Assembly: GCF_002217795.2 (NCBI RefSeq)
Contig: NZ_AP018823.1
Location: 3,596,001-3,660,000, forward strand
Direction of reading: 5' to 3'
Source: Aquitalea magnusonii
GTDB taxonomy: Bacteria > Pseudomonadota > Gammaproteobacteria > Burkholderiales > Chromobacteriaceae
DNA: 64,000 nucleotides
A program made the position numbers and the translations under genes. Below, piece by piece: positions 9,180 through 17,026 of the stretch (the first letter of the stretch is position 1; every line of letters begins with the position of its first letter). The notes below the pieces were generated by a model. It was given only the letters and a program-made list of their open reading frames with translations, did no database searches and had not been told where the DNA came from.

Positions 9180-9839
9180 TCAGCGCTGATGCGCCATCTC
9201 CAGCTTGCGCTCCACCCGCTTTTGCAGGCGCTCGAAGCTGGCACTCATTATCCAATACAAGGCCGCAGCACCTAGGTACAGCGGCAGCGGCTGGAAGGTC
9301 TGGGCAATCACTTCCTTGGTAGCCAGCATCAACTCGGTGACGGTAATGACCGACACCAGCGAGGTGTCCTTGATCAGGCTGATCAGCGAATTGGACAGGC
9401 TGGGTACCGACAGCCGCAGCGCCTGCGGTGCCACGATATGACGCATGGTCTGCCACCAGCTAAAGCCCAGCGACAGCCCGGCATCCCACTGGCCGCGCTC
9501 CACCCCGGCAATGCCGCCACGCAGGCTTTCCGACAGATAAGCCGCCACGTTCAGCGTCAGTGCAATAATGCCGGCCGGCACCGGGTCCAGTTCGATGCCG
9601 ATGCCAGGCAAGCCGTAGTAGATGACAAAAATCTGCACCAGCAAGGGCGTACCGCGCATGGCGCTGACGTAAAAGGCCACCAACTGCGACAACACCGGCA
9701 CCTTGCCCACCCGCAGCAAGGCCACCACGAAGCCCAGCAACAAGCCCAGCACCATGGCCACCACGGCAAACATCAGCGTATACAGCGCCCCTTTCAGCAT
9801 CACCGGCAGGGCCGCCGCAATCAGATCTGCCCACTCCAT
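9180..9839 (-). CDS. Polar amino-acid ABC transporter permease (cystine type)
   Basis: Inner-membrane permease of the His/Glu/Gln/Arg/opine family, 219 residues with about five hydrophobic segments. The ABC-permease (EAA) loop is at about residues 125-145 (GGIAGVERGQWDAGLSLGFS), the contact point for the ATPase. The start at 9839 is preferred; an upstream in-frame start adds 18 residues that overlap an intercistronic hairpin. It follows the binding-protein gene, which looks cystine-specific. No ATP-binding subunit gene is present in the window, so the ATPase must be encoded elsewhere or shared. Confidence 0.9.
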   Translation of the reverse strand: MEWADLIAAALPVMLKGALYTLMFAVVAMVLGLLLGFVVALLRVGKVPVLSQLVAFYVSAMRGTPLLVQIFVIYYGLPGIGIELDPVPAGIIALTLNVAAYLSESLRGGIAGVERGQWDAGLSLGFSWWQTMRHIVAPQALRLSVPSLSNSLISLIKDTSLVSVITVTELMLATKEVIAQTFQPLPLYLGAAALYWIMSASFERLQKRVERKLEMAHQR

Positions 9840-9864
9840 GTTTTCATCCCCATTCAGAAACACT

Positions 9865-9889
9865 TGCGCCCCTGACCGGCAGGGGCGCA
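9865..9889 (-). other. Intercistronic hairpin between binding protein and permease
   Basis: TGCGCCCCTG / CAGGGGCGCA forms a perfect 10-bp stem with a 5-nt loop, after the binding-protein stop and 25 bases before the permease start on the minus strand. With no T run it more likely stabilises the upstream message, raising binding protein over permease, as in many ABC operons (inference). Confidence 0.55.
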
Positions 9890-9952
9890 GCAATCAGTGC
9901 ATTCTAATGGCACTGAAGATAAAACACGATGCCCGCAAAGGGCCGGGGCGGC

Positions 9953-10735
9953 TTACTTGGCGGCGGTCGGTGCCTTGGACACGTCGATACCGAACCACTT
10001 CAGCGAAATTTTCTTGAAGCTGCCATCAGCCTTCATGTCATTCAGTGCCTTGTCCACCGCCTGCTTGAACTTGGGGTTGTTCTTGGCAAACGGAATGCCC
10101 ATGGTGGTGACATCGCCTACCGGATGACCAGCCTTCAAGGGCAGCTTGGCTTGCTTGATGGCAAACGGAATCAGCAGGCTGTCGTTCAGTGCCGCATCAA
10201 TCCGGCCGGAGGCCAGGTCTTGCAGGTTCTCCGGTGCCGACGGGTACACCTTCACCTCGATACCATTCACCGCCTTGACCATGTCGGCATAGTTGCTGCC
10301 CTGGCCCACCCCTACCTTCTTGCCTTTCAGGTCGTCCAGCGACTTGAACACGCGCGTCTCGTTCTTGCGCACAATCAGTTGGGCGCTGGAGAAGGTATAG
10401 GGCTGGGAAAAGTCGAAGGTTTCCTTGCGCTTGTCGGTAATGCCCACCTGATTGACCACCACGTCAAACTTGCCTGCCTGCAGGCCAGCCAGCAGACCGC
10501 TCCACTCGCCGGTGGTGAATTCCGGCTTCACTTTCAGGCGCTTGGCCACTTCGGTGGCCACTTCCACATCAAAGCCGGTGAGCTTTTGATTGGCATCCTT
10601 GAAGGTAAAGGGCGGATAAGTACCTTCCACGGCAATTTTCAGCGTACCGCGCTGCTTGACGGTATCCAGCAGGTCAGCGGCAAGGGCATGGCCGGCAAAA
10701 GCGGCCATCAGAGAGGCGAGCAGGATTTTTTTCAT
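9953..10735 (-). CDS. Periplasmic amino-acid (cystine-like) binding protein of ABC transporter
   Basis: Family 3 solute-binding protein, 260 residues, with a Sec signal peptide (MKKILLASLMAAFAGHALA, cleavage after ALA). The opening RGTLKIAVEGTYPPFTFKD, then LTGFDVEVATEVAKRL and FDVVVNQVGITDKRKETFDFSQPYT, closely follows FliY/TcyJ cystine-binding proteins, so L-cystine is the best guess. It is the first gene of a two-gene unit with the permease. Other polar amino acids cannot be excluded. Confidence 0.88.
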   Translation of the reverse strand: MKKILLASLMAAFAGHALAADLLDTVKQRGTLKIAVEGTYPPFTFKDANQKLTGFDVEVATEVAKRLKVKPEFTTGEWSGLLAGLQAGKFDVVVNQVGITDKRKETFDFSQPYTFSSAQLIVRKNETRVFKSLDDLKGKKVGVGQGSNYADMVKAVNGIEVKVYPSAPENLQDLASGRIDAALNDSLLIPFAIKQAKLPLKAGHPVGDVTTMGIPFAKNNPKFKQAVDKALNDMKADGSFKKISLKWFGIDVSKAPTAAK

Positions 10736-10848
10736 CGCAGATCATCCATCGTTATTTTGAAAACAAAGACATTCCACCACGGGAATACAGGCATTGCTGT
10801 GTCAGCAGCGGCTGACATCGCAGCACGATGCGCCAGCATACTCCAGCC

Positions 10849-11625
10849 TCAGCGGATAAACAGCCATATCGTCAGTGCGGTTCCCACCACCACCACAAAG
10901 CCACGCAAATGGCGCTCCGGCAGACGGTGCATCAGCCAGCCGCCCACCACGCCACCGGCAATGCCGCCCAGACCCAGCGCCAGCACCGCCGCCCAGTTGA
11001 TCTGGGGGGAAAAGGCAAAAATCGCCACCGCTGACGCATTCATGGTCATGGCCAGTGCGTTCTTGGTGGCTGTGGCCATGCGCACCTGCTGACCGGCAAT
11101 GGTGAGCGCCGCCAGCATCAGAAAACCGATGCCACCACCAAAATAACCGCCATACACCGCAATCACGCCCTGAATCAGCAGCAATAGCGGGGTGGGCAAA
11201 TGCCGTGGCGGCGCATCCGGGTCCACCACCGGCTTGCGGCGGAAACTGCCCCAGGCAAACACGCTGGTGGCAAACAACACCAGCCACGGCACCAGCCGGG
11301 TAAAGATGCTGACCGGGGTGGAGAGCAGCAACAAGGCTCCCAGCACCCCGCCGATCAGGCTGACGGCAAACAGATGACGAAACGGCACCGGCCCCACCCC
11401 GCCCACCAGCTTGCGCCCGGCCAGCGCCGAGGTGATCTGGCTGGGAAACAGCGCAATAGTGCTGCTCATATTGGCGGCCAAGGGATTAAGCCCGGCCAGC
11501 AACAAGGCGGGAAAGGTAATGAAGGAGCCGCCGCCCGCCAGTGCATTCTGAATGCCGGCGTACAGGCCGGCTGCGGCAATCAGTGCCAGCAGGGGCAGCG
11601 GTAAAGGCTGCGAAAAATAAGACAT
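10849..11625 (-). CDS. TauE/SafE-family sulfite/anion exporter
   Basis: Polytopic inner-membrane protein of 258 residues, with two repeats of about four hydrophobic segments each. The N-terminal repeat has AGLYAGIQNALAGGGSFITFPALLLAGL and the second has IAVYGGYFGGGIGFLMLAAL, the paired glycine-rich motifs of the TauE/SafE (DUF81) family. Substrates in the family are sulfite, sulfoacetate and related anions; this one is not assigned. The start at 11625 has GGAG six bases upstream and is preferred over longer in-frame starts. Confidence 0.85.
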   Translation of the reverse strand: MSYFSQPLPLPLLALIAAAGLYAGIQNALAGGGSFITFPALLLAGLNPLAANMSSTIALFPSQITSALAGRKLVGGVGPVPFRHLFAVSLIGGVLGALLLLSTPVSIFTRLVPWLVLFATSVFAWGSFRRKPVVDPDAPPRHLPTPLLLLIQGVIAVYGGYFGGGIGFLMLAALTIAGQQVRMATATKNALAMTMNASAVAIFAFSPQINWAAVLALGLGGIAGGVVGGWLMHRLPERHLRGFVVVVGTALTIWLFIR

Positions 11626-11830
11626 GAACGGCTCCATCATGGATCGGGCTAGGGGTCGGGTAGAAACAAGCGCTCCATTTTGCCCGGAATGCCGCAGAAA
11701 AACACTCGGGTTTTCCCCTGCCAGCGCCTGCCAGCAGCGCAAAAGCGGGCTGGTGCAGCCCTGTTTCCCCTGCTAGTCTGGCAGCATGTCAGCACTAGGC
11801 GTATGTCATGTAGCGCCACAGGGAGAAGCA

Positions 11831-13495
11831 ATGAAGGCAATCAAGATAAGCGCGGCACTACTGGGCCTGGCGGTGGTGGGATGGTGTGGTATCGCCCCCG
11901 GCATTGTCGGCATGCGCTACGAAGAAAAAATGCGCGGCGACTTTGCCACCATGTCAGACAAGGCTGGCGGCTCCATGCTCAGCCTGCAACAGTTTGACCG
12001 CGGCTGGTTCAGCTCCACCGCCAAGGTACACCTGAAACTGCCCATCGGCGGCCAGATGCAAGTGCTGCAACTGGACTACAAGATCAAGCAACTGCCGCTC
12101 CCCTTCATGCGCTGGTCCCGTACCGACATCAGCTTCACGCCACTGGATGAACAGGGCAAGCCCGGTATTCCCCTGCCGCTCACGCTCCAAAGCATCCGCA
12201 ATACCAATGGCAGCAATGACAGCCATCTGACCGGCCACGACGTCATCGTCAACAATGCAGCCGGCACCTTTACCTTCAGCATCGAAGGTAGCGCCCATAC
12301 CCGGAAGGGAGAGCCGGTCAGCTTCGATCTGACCCTGCCCAAGTTCAGCTTTCAGGCGGCCAGCACCGGCAGTAACGGCCTGGCCGTGCGCCTGAACGAT
12401 CTCAAGCTCAATGGCAAACTGAGCACCTTCAATACGCCCGATGTCCCCTGGACCTCGCAACTTGAGCAGCAGATGGGCGAAGTCACCGTGCTGGCAGGCA
12501 GCACCCCGCTGTTCCAGTTTGGACCCAGCCACATGACGATCAAGCTGGATGACAAGGGCGGTAACTTCGACCTGAGCTACCTGACGCATCTGAACACACT
12601 GAAAATGTCACTGCCCGGTCAGCAGCCGCTGGAGCTGGACAATATCGACATGGACTACAGCTACGGCAATCTGAACAAGCGGGCGCTGATTGCCTGGCAA
12701 GCCGACAGCGTGGCACTGGCCAGCCGTGCCGACCTGCGCAACAATCCGGCCGCCATGCAACAGGAATCCATGGCCTTGCTTACCAAGCACATGGGGGCCT
12801 TGCTGGCACAATCACCCTCCTTCAATCTGCAACGCCTGTCCATGCACATGCCCAAGGGCAGCATCCAGGGCAGTTTCTCCATTGGCTTCGATGGCAGCGG
12901 CGTCAAGCCCGCCGACATCACCCTGCCCTGGCTGGCCACGCAAGGCCAGCAGCGCAGCACGCTGCAAGCCAGCCTGGCCGTCGAACGCACCTTGCTTGAC
13001 GCCCTGGCTCCCTCAGCACAGGCCAAGGCACAAGCCGAGATGATGCTGACCCAATGGCAAACACAGGGCCTGATCAAGAACGATGGCAAGGTTATCAGCA
13101 CCAAGCTGCTGTTTGATCGCACTGGGGTAAAAGCCAATGGTCAGCCACTGAACCTGCCGGGCCTCATGTCGGGGATGAACAGCAGGCCCGCGCCAAGTGC
13201 GCCAGCGCCGGAGGCAGCGCCGGCCATGCCGCCAGCAGCCGGGCAGAGCAGCACAGCACCCGCAGCGGCCAGCAAAACGACAAGCCCGGCCGCCAGCATG
13301 CCTCCGGCCAACACAGCCCCCGCCCCGGCAGCGGCCCCTGCCGCCGCAGCCACCACGCTGGCAACCGCAACCGCTCCGGAAACCAAAACAGGCTCACGCC
13401 ACACGCAACTGCCCGGCCCCCGGCTTGACCTGCGCTACTGCCTGCGCCAGCACAGCGACCTGGCCATCATGCGCTGCGCCAACCACAGCCGTTAG
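11831..13495 (+). CDS. DUF945/YdgA-family protein with Ala/Pro-rich C-terminal region
   Basis: 554-residue protein with an N-terminal hydrophobic anchor (residues 5-25) and a long periplasmic part, as in YdgA/YihF. The DUF945 opening is recognisable (GMRYEEKM, then FDRGWFSSTAKV). From about residue 455 it becomes a low-complexity Ala/Pro/Ser/Thr stretch of about 70 residues, followed by a short end with two cysteines (RYCLRQHSDLAIMRCANH). AGGGAG precedes the ATG at 11831. Function of the family is unknown. A terminator follows. Confidence 0.8.
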   Translation: MKAIKISAALLGLAVVGWCGIAPGIVGMRYEEKMRGDFATMSDKAGGSMLSLQQFDRGWFSSTAKVHLKLPIGGQMQVLQLDYKIKQLPLPFMRWSRTDISFTPLDEQGKPGIPLPLTLQSIRNTNGSNDSHLTGHDVIVNNAAGTFTFSIEGSAHTRKGEPVSFDLTLPKFSFQAASTGSNGLAVRLNDLKLNGKLSTFNTPDVPWTSQLEQQMGEVTVLAGSTPLFQFGPSHMTIKLDDKGGNFDLSYLTHLNTLKMSLPGQQPLELDNIDMDYSYGNLNKRALIAWQADSVALASRADLRNNPAAMQQESMALLTKHMGALLAQSPSFNLQRLSMHMPKGSIQGSFSIGFDGSGVKPADITLPWLATQGQQRSTLQASLAVERTLLDALAPSAQAKAQAEMMLTQWQTQGLIKNDGKVISTKLLFDRTGVKANGQPLNLPGLMSGMNSRPAPSAPAPEAAPAMPPAAGQSSTAPAAASKTTSPAASMPPANTAPAPAAAPAAAATTLATATAPETKTGSRHTQLPGPRLDLRYCLRQHSDLAIMRCANHSR

Positions 13496-13507
13496 ACGCC
13501 AGCCAAA

Positions 13508-13543
13508 CAAAACGCCCCCGGAAACTTCATCCGGGGGCGTTTT
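13508..13543 (+). terminator. Rho-independent terminator
   Basis: A stem AAAACGCCCCCGGA / TCCGGGGGCGTTTT with a 7-nt loop follows the DUF945 gene by 12 bases. It marks the left border of the defence island and may also terminate the convergent mcrC transcript. Confidence 0.85.
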
Positions 13544-13599
13544 GCATGGGGCGTGAGTGAGATTGCTACTAAAGACAGGATACGGCTACAAGCACATGC

Positions 13600-14718
13600 T
13601 TATGACTGTTCGATACACCTTAGCAACTGCGCACGAATCTCGGCTGGCTTTGCTGCCAAGTCCACGGTCGCAAAGCGGAGCGGATGGCCCTGGATGACGA
13701 CTGTCTCATCGATCATCGCTCCAACGGTGGGGTGCAACAGCAAGCCACTGGCTGAGTCTGCCAGCGCATCACCGCAGCCCACCTGCGACCTCAGATAGGT
13801 GTACATCTGGTAGAGGTAGCCGCTGCGCAGGCTTTGCTCCCGATACCACCCTGCCGTCACGATGGAGGTGAACTTGGTGTCGATGACGATACGTCGCCCC
13901 AAGCCACCATGATCGAGCACCACGTCGGTCCGCATGGCGGGCAAGATGTCATCTATACCGTCGGTCTTGGACAAGATTTGCCACTGCAGGGTGGTGCCGC
14001 AACGAACATGCCACCCGAGTGGACTGAGCGCCACGGCATACAGGCCACCCACGGCGCGCTCAAACAGACGACGAGCCCAAGCTTCCTCCCGGCCAGGCAT
14101 GGCCAGCACGTTACTGCCGGCGGATTCCGTGGGCAGCGACAGGTCATAGGCCAGCTGGGCGGCTGCCACCATCAACTGATCATCCGCATCATGGCGACCG
14201 AATCGATCAGTGCTCATTTGGGCGCGGGTCGGCGGCTGCCCTGCGACGCCTCGGGCCCGCATCGCGGCTGCGAGAGACCGGCACCGGTGGGCGACGGAGG
14301 CCTTCTTGACCAGCCTGGCAACGGACGCCAAGGCTGCGCGGACAAAACGATTCCGTGGCGTGTCGATGGTGAGTTCGGCAAAGCGGCAGGCCACCAAGCC
14401 GCGATCCAACAAGCGCCGCCGCTCCGTGGTCAGCGCATCAATGCGCCCACGGACGCGGCTGAGCCACTCTTCCCGAGATCGGTAGCCCAGGCTCAGCTGA
14501 CGGTGCAACCGAGTCTCAACGGCATGGGCCAAGATTTCTGCCACCAGATCGGGTAATTCATCGGGGCTTTCTTCGACCGCCACATGGGCGGTGCCGCCAG
14601 ACCGAAACAGGTCCGATGCATACAGCATCAAGAGCCAGAGGTTCCGGACAGGAATGCGCCCCACGAATCCGGGCGTGAATCCTGATTCGGCGGAAATCGG
14701 TGGCGCGATCAGACCCAT
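13600..14718 (-). CDS. mcrC: McrC-type subunit of a modification-dependent restriction system
   Basis: Nuclease partner of the McrB motor, 372 residues. The N-terminus has the McrC-like GRIPVRNLWLLMLYASDL. The C-terminal PD-(D/E)XK nuclease core is seen as MRTDVVLDHGG...IVIDTKF (about residues 265-285). The start ATG overlaps the mcrB stop as TGATG, so translation is probably coupled; a GTG one codon earlier is an alternative. McrBC complexes cut DNA carrying modified cytosines; what this one recognises is not known. It is the last gene of the island. Confidence 0.87.
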   Translation of the reverse strand: MGLIAPPISAESGFTPGFVGRIPVRNLWLLMLYASDLFRSGGTAHVAVEESPDELPDLVAEILAHAVETRLHRQLSLGYRSREEWLSRVRGRIDALTTERRRLLDRGLVACRFAELTIDTPRNRFVRAALASVARLVKKASVAHRCRSLAAAMRARGVAGQPPTRAQMSTDRFGRHDADDQLMVAAAQLAYDLSLPTESAGSNVLAMPGREEAWARRLFERAVGGLYAVALSPLGWHVRCGTTLQWQILSKTDGIDDILPAMRTDVVLDHGGLGRRIVIDTKFTSIVTAGWYREQSLRSGYLYQMYTYLRSQVGCGDALADSASGLLLHPTVGAMIDETVVIQGHPLRFATVDLAAKPAEIRAQLLRCIEQS

Positions 14719-16937
14719 CACCAGCCCTGCAGCAACCTTGCGGTGGCCTGATGCGCCTCCTCGGGGGAGTCAAACCAAACCTCTTCCAACAGGGGGCCGA
14801 TTTCTGTCTCCACGACTTGCTGGAACCATCGCCGCGTGCTACCCGCCTCCAGCCGATGCACAGGTGTGACATAGCTGTGACCGATTCGGAACTGCTTGCC
14901 CAAGCGTGCATCCGCTGCAATCTGCTCATTCAGCTCGGCCATGCGTCGCTCGATGTCTGAGGCGAGCGCTTCATCGACTCCGCAGGTAGACACCACCCAG
15001 TTCCGCCATGCGGGCCCAAGCCGAGGCTCAAGCCCCACAAACGCAAAGCGGCGCCGCAGCGCCAAATCGACCAGCGCCAGCGACCGGTCCGCGATGTTCA
15101 TGGTGCCGATCACATGAAGGTTCTCGGGGATGTGGACCGGCCGCCGTACGCCGTCAGCGTCGGGGTAGCACAGCTCCAACGCCTCGCTGGGGGTGCGCTT
15201 GCCCGCCTCCAGCAGCGTCAGTAGTTCACCGAACACCTGCGCGGGATTGCCTCGGTTGATCTCCTCGATGACAACAACGAACTTGGCGGCGGGCTCCTTC
15301 TTTGCGGCCTTGATGGCTTCCATGAAGACACCATCGGCCAGCGTCAGCTTGCCTTCACCAGTGGGACGCCAGCCACGCACGAAGTCCTCGTACGAAAGAT
15401 TCGGGTGGAACTGAACGGCTCTGAGCTTGCTATCGTCCTTTTGCCCCATCAAAGCAAAGGCCAATCGCTTGGCCAGCCAGGTTTTGCCGGTGCCGGGAGG
15501 CCCCTGCAGGATCAGGTTCTTCTTGGTGCGCAGTCGGTCCAGCATCAACTCAAGCTCTGGCTCCGGCAGAAAGCAGCCGTCGCGCGTGATATCAGCGAGC
15601 GAGTAGGGAACGATGGGCGCCTGAGACTGAACGACCTCGGCTGCAAGCTCTTCGCCTCCGTCTTCCTGGGGCAGGTCCGGTGTGGCCTCATCCACCTGAG
15701 GCACCGGCGTCGCATCCTTGAACTGCCACGATGCCAGCGACAATTCCGGGAAGCTGTGCACCGGGTAGTCGTCCTCAGCGAACCGTGTGCGCAAGTCATC
15801 GGCCAGTTGCAAGTAGGTGGCCGCATCACAGGGCGCTTGCGGTGCTGGCGTGGTGATCGGAACACCAAGGCGCTTCTGGATATAGTGCCGCGACTGGCTG
15901 TCCAGCGTCGGAAACTCCCATGGAGCAGCCCAGTACAAGCCCGTGGACAGGTTCCACGCCACACCCCAAACCTGGGTCGCGGCATCATAGGCCTCGATGA
16001 ACTCGTCGCGGCTGGCCGGCCCGTCGTCTTCCACCAGCGCCTGTGCCGCAGCAAAGACGCACCACAGGGCATCAATGTCTCCGGCCCCTCGCTTGTCCGC
16101 ATAGCGGAAGAACCAGGAGCGCTGGTTGTTGAGCACCGGGATGCCTTCGAACGTCGCGGGCACAGGCACGCTGACGCCCAGCAGCTTCGCCAGCTCTGCC
16201 GCAATCAGCTTGCGGTTGGCGTCCGTCATACCTCGGTTGAACGTGCCCATGACTGTGAACGGGCAGATGTCCTGCAGCGGGCCGCTGCTTCCGTCTGGGA
16301 ATTTGTCCTGTAAGTAACCCAGGCCCTGCACGCGCTGGGCCATCTGATGGATGCCCTGAATGAGCGGCGCTCGGTTGCTGGCGTAGGCCAGCAGTTTCTC
16401 GGCGACGGCCTCGTAGAAGTCTGCCCACTGGAACAGGGTGCCGAAGCGGTCCTTCCAGTACGGCGCGTTGCGGAATCGCTCAATGTCTTGCGGCTTGCCT
16501 TCAAACGCAAACGCGATCAGCGCATCCGCATTCCACTCGCCAGGCACAACGCGCCAGATGGTGGGACGGTAGGTATAGAAGTACCACTCGCGCACGCCAT
16601 CGGCGGACTGCCACTGCACGTTGACGCGCTCACCGTCCTGCGGGTTTTCGGTGATGACACCGATGGCCTTGATACCCATGACGGACACCGGCTGCCGGCG
16701 ATTGTCGAAGGGCAGGCCGTGCTTGCGCACATAAGCGGCTTTGATGGCAATGCGCTCACCAGGCCGCATGGAGCGGACCAGGGCCTGCTCCTTCTGGCTG
16801 GGGGCGCTGACCTCCCAAATACCTTCAGCAATGAAGCGGGCGCTCTGATCATCGGTGTGACCAAAGCTGGCCCCGACGAACCAGGTTGTAGCGGCAGTTT
16901 GGCTTGATCCTGCATTCATCATTTCGATTCTCATCAT
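14718..16937 (-). CDS. mcrB: McrB-type AAA+ GTPase of a modification-dependent restriction system
   Basis: About 739 residues. The N-terminus (TTWFVGASFGHTDDQSARFIAEGIWEV) and following beta-rich region look like a DNA-recognition module of the EVE/PUA-like kind. A middle region of about 250 residues is followed by the AAA+ motor: Walker A GPPGTGKT (about residue 480), Walker B VVVIEEINRGNP, and the McrB signature GTMNIADRS (about residue 610). The true start is uncertain: ATGs at 16937, 16922 and 16919 are in frame and none has a strong ribosome binding site; the conserved part begins around residue 17. It follows hsdR by about 90 bases and overlaps mcrC. Confidence 0.87.
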   Translation of the reverse strand: MMRIEMMNAGSSQTAATTWFVGASFGHTDDQSARFIAEGIWEVSAPSQKEQALVRSMRPGERIAIKAAYVRKHGLPFDNRRQPVSVMGIKAIGVITENPQDGERVNVQWQSADGVREWYFYTYRPTIWRVVPGEWNADALIAFAFEGKPQDIERFRNAPYWKDRFGTLFQWADFYEAVAEKLLAYASNRAPLIQGIHQMAQRVQGLGYLQDKFPDGSSGPLQDICPFTVMGTFNRGMTDANRKLIAAELAKLLGVSVPVPATFEGIPVLNNQRSWFFRYADKRGAGDIDALWCVFAAAQALVEDDGPASRDEFIEAYDAATQVWGVAWNLSTGLYWAAPWEFPTLDSQSRHYIQKRLGVPITTPAPQAPCDAATYLQLADDLRTRFAEDDYPVHSFPELSLASWQFKDATPVPQVDEATPDLPQEDGGEELAAEVVQSQAPIVPYSLADITRDGCFLPEPELELMLDRLRTKKNLILQGPPGTGKTWLAKRLAFALMGQKDDSKLRAVQFHPNLSYEDFVRGWRPTGEGKLTLADGVFMEAIKAAKKEPAAKFVVVIEEINRGNPAQVFGELLTLLEAGKRTPSEALELCYPDADGVRRPVHIPENLHVIGTMNIADRSLALVDLALRRRFAFVGLEPRLGPAWRNWVVSTCGVDEALASDIERRMAELNEQIAADARLGKQFRIGHSYVTPVHRLEAGSTRRWFQQVVETEIGPLLEEVWFDSPEEAHQATARLLQGW

Positions 16938-17026
16938 TGGTCCATCGACATTCTGTGTCGCCGAGTATGTCTCGGGGCAGCCACTTCAAGTGCTCCGGAG
17001 TGATAATCGCAGTATTCAGAGCCATG

